From assembly GCA_023897205.1 (NCBI GenBank), contig JAHWDD010000009.1, positions 1,612,001-1,676,000 of the forward strand: DNA of 64,000 nucleotides, given 5' to 3'. The notes below the pieces were generated by a model. That model was not told the origin of the DNA and searched no databases. It saw nothing but the letters and a program-made list of their open reading frames with translations. This document shows positions 42,832 through 54,700 of this stretch, piece by piece. This stretch comes from Exophiala sp. HKRS030 (Eukaryota; Ascomycota; Eurotiomycetes; Chaetothyriales; Herpotrichiellaceae). Position numbers and translations under genes: made by a program. The first letter of the stretch is position 1. Every line of letters starts with the position of its first letter.

Positions 42832-44817
42832 TCAAGACGCCCCAATGATACTCCCGCCACCGCCATTGCCGTCGCTGGTGGCGGCAAGAGAACCAGTACT
42901 ACCATCCTCGGACGCCTCCGAAGTTCGACCACTAGAGACCCAGTCCTGCAGGAGAGGCGTGCTCACGGATTTCGTCCCTGGCCGCCGCGTCAGGCGCCAA
43001 AACGCCCAGTACAAGGCACCCAGGGCGAGGATGGCCAGCGAAGTGGCCGGGTACGCGTAGTAGGCGAATTTTTGATTGGCTCCTTCTGGCCCCTCACTCT
43101 TCCCTTGGCCTGGGTCGATCCACGGGAAGATGAGCAGCAACAGGTTACTGGCGAGGAACATGACGGTGGGGAAGCGTCGAGCGGGACACGGGCTCGTCCA
43201 ACGTTCCGCGGTGGACGATTGGAGGTACAACAGGCCCCCGGAGATGGCGACGGACAAGACAGACACGGGGTATCCTCCTATCTCGACGAGAAAGGTATAC
43301 ATCTCGCCCGGCGGGGGCAGGACGATCACAAGAACGCTGACGAGCCAGTGCAAGAACAAGCCCGCACCGGGGGCGCCGTTGGCGTTCTTGCTGCGCCAGA
43401 AGCCGGACATTGGGAGGAGTTCCTGCGCGCCGAGCTCCTGGTTCACTCGGGCTTGAGCGAAGGAGGTGGCGGCGATGTTTCCAAATGCCGAGACGATGAT
43501 GAAACAGGGTAGGATCCTCTCACCCCACAGGGGGCCAAAGATGTTGCGCAGGAAGTGGCTGGCGACGACGACGCCGGAGGTGCGGAAGTCGTCCTTTTCC
43601 ACGGCGCAAAAGTACGCGACGTTGGCGAGCACGTAGCCTATCGAGGCCAGGGTCAGGGCGACCGGTGCGGCGACCCTGATCGTCGAGATGGGGTTGCGGA
43701 CTTCGGAAATGACTTGGTTGGCCGTGTTGTAGCCGCGGAAGCAGTAGAGGACTTGCAACAGCGCGGTGGCGTAGTTGTACGGCTTGGAGCTGGAGCCCGC
43801 CCAGATCGAGGTGAAGTTTTGTTCGGCGATCGACGGACCACTGCCGTCGCCCACGGCCGAGGAGGGAGAGAAGATCCGACCGACGCTGGCGAGGCCACTG
43901 AGGATGACTGCGGCTAGGATCAACATCTTCCCGACGCCTAGGACGTTGATTATTCTAAGACCTGCTGCCGGTGCCCGTGCGTGGATGACACAGGCCATTG
44001 AGATCACGGCCACTGCTACACCACGAACGTTCCAGACGGCGGGTTGTATGCCCAGAGCCGAGACAGCGTAGTTGCCGAGAATGATGCAGTTCGGAGTGCT
44101 GAAGCCCAAGAGGACAACGTACGACATGAACATGCACGTGGCGAGCATTCGAGGTCGAGAGAAGATCCGTTCGAGATAAACTCGTTCCCCACCGGATCGA
44201 GGGAGAGCAGTACCTAGGTCCAGATAGACGGATAGTCCACAGAAGGAGATGATGGCGCCGGCGACCCAGACAAGAAGAGTCATCCCAACGGACCCTACTT
44301 GGGAAAAAATCGAGGATGGCACCGAGTAGACACCGACACCGACGGTCTTCCCCAAGATGAGGTTTATGGCGGAAAAAGTTGTGAGATAGTGTCCTTCATC
44401 ACTGGGTCTGTGTTTCGTGGGATGGTCTATCAAGCTCGGTGTGATGGACAGTGCACTTCGTGGCAGAAAATGGTCACCATGTTGTCCACGACATAGCGAA
44501 GACAAGTGCAGCGACTCTGGCTTGAGGTTGGGCGGTCTTGAATGTCTATCCTTCCTAGGCTGGCCTTGCTGCGAGAAGGACGTGACTTCCCGCAGGGAGA
44601 AAGTGATCCCGCGAGGGATGATCGGACAGACATCGTCGTCTTCGGTGGTAAAAGGAGAAGGACTGCGGTAGGTCGAGGACAAGTCGTGGTTACGAGAATT
44701 GTTCGGAGTTCGACCGATCCGTGGAGTGAGAGGTGAATGACCATCCAAGGATGGAGAAAGAAAGGCCGTCGTAATACTGCTAGACAAGGTCTCACCCAAG
44801 TATCTTGGCCGTTCCAT
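42832..44817 (-). CDS. Amino-acid permease, methionine-permease (MUP/LAT) type
   Basis: An intronless frame of 661 residues from ATG 44817 (MERPRYLGE); an in-frame ATG at 44925 would give 697. A long hydrophilic, Ser/Arg-rich N-terminus of about 145 residues precedes 12 membrane helices. LGKTVGVGVYSVPSSIF matches the first helix of LAT/MUP carriers with its helix-breaking Gly motif, and LYCFRGYNTANQVISEVRNP matches the conserved helix 6-7 region. It should import a neutral amino acid such as methionine or a related compound at the plasma membrane. The extended N-terminus is longer than usual and may carry trafficking or ubiquitination sites. It lies in the second accessory block between a regulator and a hydrolase. 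Confidence 0.84.
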   Translation of the reverse strand: MERPRYLGETLSSSITTAFLSPSLDGHSPLTPRIGRTPNNSRNHDLSSTYRSPSPFTTEDDDVCPIIPRGITFSLREVTSFSQQGQPRKDRHSRPPNLKPESLHLSSLCRGQHGDHFLPRSALSITPSLIDHPTKHRPSDEGHYLTTFSAINLILGKTVGVGVYSVPSSIFSQVGSVGMTLLVWVAGAIISFCGLSVYLDLGTALPRSGGERVYLERIFSRPRMLATCMFMSYVVLLGFSTPNCIILGNYAVSALGIQPAVWNVRGVAVAVISMACVIHARAPAAGLRIINVLGVGKMLILAAVILSGLASVGRIFSPSSAVGDGSGPSIAEQNFTSIWAGSSSKPYNYATALLQVLYCFRGYNTANQVISEVRNPISTIRVAAPVALTLASIGYVLANVAYFCAVEKDDFRTSGVVVASHFLRNIFGPLWGERILPCFIIVSAFGNIAATSFAQARVNQELGAQELLPMSGFWRSKNANGAPGAGLFLHWLVSVLVIVLPPPGEMYTFLVEIGGYPVSVLSVAISGGLLYLQSSTAERWTSPCPARRFPTVMFLASNLLLLIFPWIDPGQGKSEGPEGANQKFAYYAYPATSLAILALGALYWAFWRLTRRPGTKSVSTPLLQDWVSSGRTSEASEDGSTGSLAATSDGNGGGGSIIGAS

Positions 44818-44925
44818 GGCTGAGCAGTGAAAAATGTGCTCAATTTGCTCAACCCGGGGCCTTAACCTGCTCAACCTGCTCACGATGAGGCTCGGTTGGC
44901 CGTCCCGCCAAGTCGTCTCAGGCAC

Positions 44926-46008
44926 AATGTGTCGAGATTACCGAGACTCGTTGAACGACAGCAGCAAGCATCGAAGATTGTCAAATTCGTTCTTGGATTT
45001 CTTGTCAACCATACGGAGCACATATGAAGGATATAGGTGGTTTGCGACGTGGGAAAGTTCAAGTCAACAAACCACTCATTGCTAGGGGGCACGAAGCCGC
45101 CTACGCTTGCCCTCCCAGCCAGACGCCTGGACAATTAATTCCCCTGCTCTGGATGGACAGCAGCCCCGGAGTCTTGACCCATTGAGGATGTTTCTTCAGG
45201 TGGTATCCTTAGAGCAGTCTGGATGTGTGTTTCTAACGCGAGACAGCGTTATGTTGATCGCCAGACACGCTTCACCTTTGTGTGCATGACCTATGGTGAA
45301 GCTGTCCCAGTCGGAACTGTCGATGAAACATGCCGCGACCAGGGCTTGAGGTGAGGTGAAGTTACAGGAGAGCCAACCGAGTCTGTGTCTGGGGCATGAT
45401 CGACGCTATTTTCCAGGCCGCGCCAGACTAGTTGTTGTACCGGTGCAAATGGAGAGCCTAGACAGAGGTGCCTGGACTCCCCAGATGATGCTCGCTACTC
45501 GTAACGGCCCCTAGCTCCAGGGGTTGCTTTGACCGTAACTTGGACCATGGTGGGCATTCCGAGTAGTGATATGGAACTTGGCTGGAACTGCATGACAAAC
45601 TCTGAGATGAAATTCCTAGTATCGAAAACAGTGCCACTCCCCTACAGCACGTCTCCGTGCTTCGTCTAGATGCAAGTATAGGCAATAGTTACCTCGTGTC
45701 GAATGCTTTTTTTTGTTCGCGAGTTGTACAGTGACCTTCCACCGAAATCCTATCATCTTTTGCTTGCTATATCAATATTCTAAAGCTCTTTGATGAGAAT
45801 TCAGTAGCGTGCAGTCGCCGGGTGTTTTGTTTTGATGTTTGGCTGTGTGTTACTATTGCAGGGATGAACCTGCGTATTATACACCGACAGAGCGTCTTAT
45901 ACGAGGTTGAGGTGCAGCCTTGCTACCTACTTCCAGCATCTACGATGCCCAAGGCAATGCAAGTGAAGAATCTCATCTAGTTAACATCCCCAAAGGATCC
46001 AAAATCTA
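44926..46008. other. Intergenic region upstream of the permease
   Basis: About 1.1 kb between the permease start and the hydrolase 3' end. No frame has protein texture. It contains short purine/pyrimidine runs only. Confidence 0.5.
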
Positions 46009-47715
46009 TCATCTATCGCGCCAAGTGTCTATCGTGACATCTATTTGTTTCTCATGATGGGATAAAGGCAAATCCAAACCTCTCAACGCTGGATGGTGCT
46101 TTGGATCGGCAGCCATCTGGTTATCCAACTCGATTCGCCACCGTCTGGCTTCAGCAAGTCTTTCATTCACATGAAGGTCGTCTAACTGATTCTCTAAGCG
46201 CCCAGGCCTGTCTTCTTTCAATCCCAAGTCTTTCAACGGAACCTGTCGTACATGCCGTTTCCTATTACTAGTCCATGTCCCCGTGGAAGCAACAGGTCTC
46301 AACACCCAACGTGGACCACTTCTTACAACGTCGCTGCAGAACTCTGCCCATCGCCTCATCGCGGTCGTTCCAGCCCAATTCCAAGGAAACATGGCGAAAC
46401 AGTGAGGCATACCCTCATAGCCATCAAAGATGACCACCTGATTTTCCGGATCGGCCTCAATCACCCTTCTCGCAAAGACTTCTGCCTCATCTTGCATCCC
46501 TTCCCATCCCACGCAGACGTAAACAGGAGGAATACCCTTCCAGTGATGGGACTGTGCGGCGAGTGGCGAAACGAGTGGATGCGCGCACATTGCGGCTTTG
46601 CAGTACGTCTCGACCCGTGGCGGATGCGCCGGCCAGATGTCATCCGGTGGAAAAGCCGGAGTGGGATTCAATCCAGGAGCAGGTGGAGGAGCGATGATGT
46701 CCCAGCGAGCGTTTGCGGCCGTCGACGGTAAACACCGCGTGATGTCCAACCAGGGCGAGACCAGGGCGAGACCCGCACATACTGGATCCGGAATATTTGT
46801 GTCCGTCGAGGAGTACCATCTCGGTGCGACTCGGTGGTTGGACAGTGTCTGCAGGAGAAGCACCAATGCGGCTGCCAGTCCTGCGCCAGAAGAGTCTCCT
46901 GCTATGACGATCTGCGACGCCGACACCGCCGTGTGATACGATCCCGGGGGCGGACAGATCAATGCCATGTACACCGATAGCGCATCCAACAAGGAGGCTG
47001 GGAACATGTGTTGTGGAGAGAGTCTGTACCGCACGGCAAGGACACGACCACCGGATTCTTTGGCGAGTCTCGTCGTCGACCACCGATGCGTCACGGGATC
47101 CATCAAGCAATGCGCCCCGCCGTGCAAGTACAAGATCGTTGGACCAGAGCTTCCTATTTCATCCATCATGGCACGGTACATGTCGTGTTCGGACGTGGAT
47201 GGACGGGGTGAAAAGGGGAAGAATGCTTTGGCCCGGTACGCCGTCCATTCCACCTCGACGGGCTTCAAAGGTGGCATCTCATCTTGACACAACCGGTCGT
47301 CTTTCTCGTTTGCCAGTTCACGAATGGCAAAGTGCACTGCTTCGGGCAGAGTCATGGACTTGGCCTTACAGTTATCCTTGAGAGGCTGTCCTGTGCCGAG
47401 GTCTCTACCGTGGGTCACATTTCCGGTGGCTACTTGTCCGTCTCTGTTCGTCGATGTCGTTGGTACCTGTACCGTCCACTTGCTCACCCACATTCTACCC
47501 CAGACACCATAGTCTCGGTTGAACGCCCGCTGAGAATTTGAGAGGGATGCTGGGGTTCCTAGAATGGGTCGAGCAAGTATCGTGATCAGCTCCGTCAAAA
47601 GATCTTGATGTTCACCGTTGGGCGAGTGACCGAAGCATGCAAGGATGACCGTGGCGATCAGGACAGGTAGTCGGGTGAGGAGGATTTGCGTTGCTGCACG
47701 AGGGGAAATGTCCAT
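46009..47715 (-). CDS. Alpha/beta hydrolase, hormone-sensitive-lipase (fold-3) family
   Basis: An intronless frame of 568 residues from ATG 47715. A hydrophobic segment (LPVLIATVILACFG, 16-29) may act as a membrane anchor. The HSL oxyanion motif YLHGGAHC lies near residue 197 and the nucleophile elbow GDSSGAG near 275. A candidate Asp is in GWEGMQDEAEVF near 410 and the His in GMPHCF near 437, so the catalytic triad appears complete. The family hydrolyses esters or lipids. It is longer than typical HSL-like enzymes (about 320-400 residues), with a variable N-terminal region and a charged C-terminal extension after the triad. The substrate is unknown. It lies at the right end of the second accessory block. 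Confidence 0.85.
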   Translation of the reverse strand: MDISPRAATQILLTRLPVLIATVILACFGHSPNGEHQDLLTELITILARPILGTPASLSNSQRAFNRDYGVWGRMWVSKWTVQVPTTSTNRDGQVATGNVTHGRDLGTGQPLKDNCKAKSMTLPEAVHFAIRELANEKDDRLCQDEMPPLKPVEVEWTAYRAKAFFPFSPRPSTSEHDMYRAMMDEIGSSGPTILYLHGGAHCLMDPVTHRWSTTRLAKESGGRVLAVRYRLSPQHMFPASLLDALSVYMALICPPPGSYHTAVSASQIVIAGDSSGAGLAAALVLLLQTLSNHRVAPRWYSSTDTNIPDPVCAGLALVSPWLDITRCLPSTAANARWDIIAPPPAPGLNPTPAFPPDDIWPAHPPRVETYCKAAMCAHPLVSPLAAQSHHWKGIPPVYVCVGWEGMQDEAEVFARRVIEADPENQVVIFDGYEGMPHCFAMFPWNWAGTTAMRRWAEFCSDVVRSGPRWVLRPVASTGTWTSNRKRHVRQVPLKDLGLKEDRPGRLENQLDDLHVNERLAEARRWRIELDNQMAADPKHHPALRGLDLPLSHHEKQIDVTIDTWRDR

Positions 47716-48787
47716 TGTTTACTCGGCCCCTCGAGGCTTAGTCCTCAGTGTTCAATCCTGACTTCTACAATCCTCGAGGGAGGTAGAGACTGCAAGTACC
47801 ACCCAGGTCCGCGAGTGCTACCGGAGTACCATTGGATAAACGTCTTCTATGTATCTTGTCCTTTTTTTCCATCATACATGACAAAGGTACGGTAGGTACG
47901 TTCTATGACGCTCACATCGCATGGAGCTGCATCCAACCAACCGACTTATGGGGCCCTTAATCTCCTTACTTTTCAGCACAGGCGATTTCAAGTTGAACCA
48001 GCTAATCTTCATTTTTTCTTTCTTGAATGGGCATGTGAAAATGTATGTAGAGCTTCTATGTGGTTTCGTTACCTTTTGCCCAACATGGCTACCACACACA
48101 CAACCAGCGTCAGCACAATTTCCCAACCTCGACAGGCTTCGGCATCTGCCGTATTTGACGCGATTCATCCTCACGGAATTGTCGCCCACGGCAAGTCTAC
48201 GTTGGACCACAACATATCATTCTGGCTAGATATCACGTCTGTGCGGTGAGCTGGCTGCTTGCGAACTCTTCTGCGCCTTATTAGTACCTAGGGCAGTAAG
48301 ACCAGCAAGAGGATAACCATACCTCGATAGAGGAGTATCAGTAACAACAGCATATGACTATGACTATGACTACCTACTAAACATATACGCAAGCAATTCT
48401 TTTACTGCGACTGAATAAAACTAAACTATACACAACCAAACCCGCCCATATGTTCATGAATCAGTTTCGTCACCGCCAAAAAAGACACCCAAAAAGGACT
48501 CGAGACTTTGTGTCCCTATCTGTGTCTCGTTGGTTTGGCCGGGATATATCGATACATCATTCATCAACACGACACACAATCTAGCCCCCTTGGCTCTCAA
48601 AGTAGGCTCTACCCCCAAGCCCACCTAGGTACCTAGTCATGCTCATACCCAACGTGACCCTGCCTTTTTGTCTAGGCAGGTAGGTCCGAAAGACACCTCA
48701 ACGCCAGGCTCATATCATGCAACATCTCTTTCAATACTCACTCCCTCATGAAGCAGGCAAGCAAGCAAGCACCGTTCAGCCACGCTC
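47716..48787. other. Intergenic region between hydrolase and FMP27
   Basis: About 1.1 kb holding the hydrolase promoter and FMP27 3' UTR. It is AT-rich with short ACCTAGGTACC-type text near 48623-48636. The open frames at 47905-48249 lack protein character. Confidence 0.5.
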
Positions 48788-51700
48788 CTAACTAAGCCGA
48801 TTAAGCACCTTCTTGCCCAGCAGGAGCACGCTCTTCCTACGGTGGCCTTCTGGGTCACTTTCCGCGCCGTCGTCATGTTGTCCGTCGCGCCCATGGTTCA
48901 TAGTGCTGGGAACGTCCTTGTGGCTCTCGCTCTTTCCGAGACTCAGAGGTCCGAAATGTACACCACGTCCCTTGGATGACTCGCCTGAAAAGTGACGTCC
49001 AATCGTGTCTTTGAGTAAATTCCTCGACCCGCCTCCACTGGAAGGTGCCTGGGAAGTTGCCGTGTTCGGCCTGGCCGGAGGACCCATCGACCCGGTTGAA
49101 CTTGACGCCGTTGCTATTGACGGAGGCGGCATCGATCTGGGCATCTGCAACACGGGCACTTTGGACATGGTGTTCGAGCTCCAGCTGCCACTACGCAGTA
49201 GTGGGCTCGGTCCCCCTGTCCCAAACACCGGCATCTTCCCATGTCCGTTCTCATGCGCTGTCGGACTCTGAAACGTTATCCCCGAGGATTCAAAGTCGTC
49301 GTCCTTGCTGTCCTGGCTGAAGGAATAGAGACTAGTGTTCTCGCTCGTGTTCGACAACTGTAGATTGATATCACTATTTGGGATGGTGCTGCTCATAGCA
49401 ATCTCCTTCAGCCGCTCGACTTGCTTCTTGTTCGGCCTGTGATGGGAAAATTTGTTGCCGATTATGGCGCCCGTATGGCTGATCAGCGCACGAATGACAT
49501 CCTTTTTCAATCGGAGGGCAAGGTCCAAATTACTCCAGGTTTTGTTCCTGTATTCGAGAGTGGGCATGCGGAATACAAAGTCGTGGAGGTCCTCAATGTT
49601 GCGATCTCCTTTGCCCTTGTAGCTGAGGCATATGATAAAGGTGTTCAACTTGACATGGGCAAGAGTCATATAATTCGACGCACGAGCCATCATCTGTGAC
49701 AGGTCGTCTGACGGTTTCTCTTTCTTGTCCTTGCTCTTCTTGATGACCGCGCCGCGCTCTTTACTCGTGGTGCGATGAAGCATATTGAGCTTCTTCTCTT
49801 CTGCATTGCCTAATGCTACAAGGCTGCCGGACGAGGCATTGTTTCCCTTGTTAGAGCGAAGACTGCCTGAGGAGCCTTTGCGCGTAGGCTCCTTCAATAC
49901 CGATCGCGGATTTGACGCGTTGAAATGCTTGAAGAATTTGTGATGCTCGGATCCAATGCCCAGTCCTTTATACTTGGGCTGCGTGGTAGATGGGGTGGCC
50001 TTTTCCTTGTAGCTGAGCCCGTACGTGGGCTTGAGTCGTCGTGCTATCTCCCCAGGAGATGCGTCTCTCTTCTGTTCCATGCTGGGCCCGCGAAGATCAG
50101 TCTCCGACATGAGAGCGTTCTGCGCGTCCTCAAGCTCTTGATCGTTACCCTCATCAAGTGGTGCCATGTTCTGCACCATCAGCGGAGAAAAGTTGTCACT
50201 TTCGAAAGCATTCGAGCCGACACCGGGGAAGATGTATTCGAACAGTTTCTTCCCTAGCTCACGCTCCAGCTGCACCTTCAGAGGATGCACCGTCACGAAA
50301 AACTGCTCGAGCACGGGAATACCGGCGATAGCTTCAAGCATGTACCAGTGCACTTCCACCATTTTCTGGGCGTGTGTTGTGCTGTGACGTCGGTCTCCAG
50401 GCTCGTAGTAAGGACCAATGATCTCTGGATACAACGCATTGGTCAAAAGATTCCAACCACGAATGTGTTCAACTTCTAGAGCATTGTGATTTGACCCGTC
50501 GCTGTTGTCAACTCGCTCGTATGCAGCGTTGCCTAGTTGAAATTCCGTCAATGGTTGATCCTTGTCGAGCATCAAATGCCAGACAATCTCAGACGCGCTC
50601 AAGTACCACCGCAAAAGACCACTAGTTTCGGAGGCTTTGCGGTCGTCATTTCTCTGCTGCGACGTATTGATGGCTTTCATGATGAAGAAGAGTTCATCCT
50701 CGCAGCTTGTCAGATCCTTTTCGAGATTTATCCGATCCTGCCAACCGCGCTTGTCAAGGTATTTGGCGTTGATCTGGAAGTGCAGTTTGATCTCCTCTAG
50801 CTGCCGAATGCGTTCCTGGAGGTTCTGTGCAATTTCCGGGGCGCCTCGTAGATCACTGAAGTCTGACGCCAGCATAATCTTCTCGAGACGTTCACTCCGT
50901 GTTTTCTCTAGCGGCTCACTGTACAGCAGCAGATCCAGAACAATAATATACATGGTATAGTATTGTTGGGAGTCGCAACGGGCACGAACTCTGGGAAAGT
51001 CAACCCATAAGTGGTCAATGCGGTCCTCCCGTCGGGAAGGATTCTTGCTCTCGCCGCTTCCATCGCTTTCGACCTCTTCGTTGTACTTCAGACGTAGCGG
51101 GTTGTACTTCTCATACCGCAAGCTCGCCGATGTCTTTTGAATAACTCTTTGGAAGCCGAAAGGCTCCAGGTGGAAGTCAAACATCGCTTCAAGAGAGACC
51201 CATGGTGGCCAAGAAGAGCCCGGCGCATTACCGTATCTATTGCCCGAATACAAGTGGAGGTACTGCGCGAGAGTCTTTTGGCTAGCCACGAAGAACTGAG
51301 CACCATCCATGTCAAGGGCGAATCGACGTTGAACCAGACCGGAGACGTCGTCTGAAATGCGGGCCTTGTCCATGATTGAAACGACTTTCAGCTGCATCCC
51401 TTTCGTTGCAATAAGCGCGACTGCTTTCTCGTTCTTTTCGCTCTGTAGCTGTATTTGCGGGGCAATCAAACGTAGATGATAGCTGTTCATCGCCTGGAAA
51501 TTTTCTGCTATCTTGTCGCCTAGGTCTGCTGTCGAAGGTCGTCGCTCCGAGGCAGCATCGATGGAATCTGAGACAGATTCTGTTTTGGGACTCGTGTCCC
51601 GGTCTGAATCACCGGCATGCACAAAACGAGTGGCATCACTCAAAAGTTGGTTAATTCGATCTTGCACAACGGAATCTTCATCTTTCTCATCTGATGGCGA

Positions 51701-54700
51701 GATAACACTAGGAGTGGCGGGAACGGGTGGAACATCCTTTTTCTCTTGCCTTCGTCGCATCTCTTTTGCCTTTGCTTGCTCGTCGACGATATCGAGGAGA
51801 AACTTTACGGCACGGCGAGACATGTAATAAACAAAGCCTCGCCGCTGGCTGACTTGGTGGCTATAGCGAAGAATAATGTTCCGCAACGAGTTGTGCCATT
51901 TGAATTGAGCGTTGTGAATGATGAAGCGGTTGTTGAAGTCACTAGCGAACTCGTCAGGGGCGGACGAATACAGTGCGTCCATATCGACATGTGGATTACC
52001 ATTGTTTTGAGCATCGACCAGTTCGGTCACCGAGGTCGCTGTGCTTCCGTGTCGATTAGAGCTGCTGCTCTTTTCTGATTCATGGTGTTCGCCTGGATTG
52101 CCATGGCCCATCAGGCGTTGTAGACCATGTTGTAAGAATTTGCGTTTGCTGTCCAATTCTTTTCGTTGCGCCACCAGTGTTTTCTGCTTCTCCATAACTG
52201 CTTGATCATGATCACCATCTCGAATGACTTTCAATTCATGGTCACTCATGATGCGCATATGCGCCTGTAGTTTGTCTTCAAGGTCGTGTAACCTGCTTTC
52301 TATAAGGTTCATTTGCACCTTTCGGGGGTCGTTGTGACGGGACATGACACAGAAGTGGGTGTCTTCCTCGCCAAAAGGGCTCGTTCGAGATTCGTCACCT
52401 TGTATGCCACCAGGTCCGTGATCGGTCTGCCGGAAATAAGTAAAGCGTGGTGTGAATGCGAGAGGGAGTATCTTCGTTTCCGGGTTGGATTCGGCAGGTA
52501 GGACCCAGTCCAATTCCACAAAATCATCCATGTCGATCCAGGTGAAATCACGGTCAGGTATGGTGAATTGAGACATGTCGATATTTGGTGACACCTCCTG
52601 GAACGCTGAAAGTGATTCATCCGTTGCTTTTTGCAGGTCTTCTGCAGTAGTCCCAGCTATGCTAGCGGCCACTGCTCGAAGATCTGCTCTCATGAAGTCA
52701 AGCTCAGCTTTGTTGATCTTCATAGCACTTGTCCTCATTTGTTCCGATTTGCCTTTTGACAGTGTGTCGAAATGTTCGCGCCGTTGGTGGAGATCAAGCA
52801 TAAAACTGTCAATCTTGATTTTCAGACCTGTAGCTGAGACAACATCTTCTTGATAGTCTTCGGCATCTTTGTGCTTGTAGACATGGGCAATGAAGAGTGG
52901 AGACAGTAAAAGGCCGTACTTGATAGTAGCTAGGTGACGTCCAAATTTCTTGCTCGACTTCTCAACCCCTCGCCACAGTGGCCCTTGTCTGATAGGTAGG
53001 GACATGACTCCGGAGAACAAAGACCACCAATTGAAAAAGTGTGAGAAAAATCTGGGACTCAGGTGAACGCTGTTATAACTTTCCGAAGGTGATGCATCAG
53101 CGCTCAGCCAGTCTCGGTCGAATGGCGCCGCGATAGCGATAGAGAGGTGGATGTGCTGACTTCTGAAGCCACGGAATGCATCATAGCCCTTCATATCGAC
53201 ACCATGCATCATGGCTGGATTCTTCAGGATCACATCATAGTGTGGGATAAAACTAGAAGATCGTCCTCCATCGTCCAAAGCACGCTCGAAGACCAGACCA
53301 GCAGTCCATTGGACGTTGCCTGAAACCTTCATGATAACCTTCTTGAAGATTGCGGCATTCTTCTGCGAGCTGCTGGTAGACATGCTGTCCGTCTCTTTAG
53401 AGGCTTGCTGCTCAGGCGCATTGCGGGCTTCGTGGCTGTAGTCTGGAATAGCCAAGATGTACTCTCCACTGCGAACAGTCATGAACTCGCGTGGATCGTC
53501 GCTTGAGTGTATTGACCATTGCACATCGTTTCTCCAGCACATGACAAATCCTGCTCCGTAGCCAGTTACTACATAGGGGTCTCTAGAACCTTTGAGCCGT
53601 AGCTGGACGTCGCCATCACCTTTCCAATTGACAACAAGACGTGAATGAAAGCTCATGCGGATCTTGTCCCAGAATCCCACACGCTCTGACGGATCGATCT
53701 CAGGCTTTGTGAAACCTTCGATCGTCATCATCATGTCCTGAATAACTGGTTGATAGGACGTGCCCCAGGAGATTGTCGTCGGTAAGCTTGTGTTGATGTC
53801 CACGACTGGTTTGGAAAATGTCTTCACTGGAGACACCGTCCTTCTGACATCGATGTAAAAGCCCGGAATTTCTTCACCACTTTGAATATGTTGCCCCTTA
53901 GGCACAATTTCCACTTTCACATGACGTATAGATTGCTCATCTCTGTACTCTTCGGCAATGATAAAATCAGTTCTCAACGACCAACTGGGCAGACGCGCAG
54001 ATTGACCTGGTCGAATTGCAGGGATGTGGAGGAGGTTAAGAGGATAGTCTCGGAGCATCACGCGCGCCTCACCCATGTCAAGACTCAGACTTAAGGGGAC
54101 CAGGAGGGCATATTGTGTATCGTAGGGCATTCCTTTCCCAATCTCATTGAGAAATTTAGGCAGTTCAGCTGATGGGAAAGACGGCTTGTCGACAAGCAAA
54201 TGAAGATCGCTGATAATGGCTGTCATCAAGCCAGGTCTATTGGGTACACCCAATATAGCTTCGTGTTCGCCACTATCGTGAGGTGGCTCATCTGCCCCAG
54301 CAAACATTTGTCGTATGCTTTTGATCGTTTTATTCTGAAGCCTCATCATCCAGTCTACACGCCGCTTCCAGCTTCGCGCATTGTGTTCCAGAAGTTTTTG
54401 CCACGCCTCATCTGCTTGGATTTTAGCGCTGGTCGTCAATGCACAAGCACCTTCACGGTCATATCTTAGCCGCGCAGATTCCCTACGTCTGCCTCGAGAG
54501 GCAGACCGTCTTCTAGGCGTGAGATCTGCGCTTTTAGAACGCCGAGGATTGCGTTCAACAGTGTCTGGAGAATTATGCCGGCTTGAAGGGCCTCGGAATC
54601 TGGATGTCGACCGGGGCCTGCGATCTTCCTGTAGTCTCTTCACTTTCAATCGATATGCATCCTCCCGAGCAAGTCGTTGTTTTTGCTCGATACGACCAGC

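Noticed and set aside
47905..48249. Overlapping frames of about 100 codons between the hydrolase and FMP27 genes.
   Set aside because: They overlap each other in different frames, share no motif with known families and lie in AT-rich DNA expected to be UTR or promoter.
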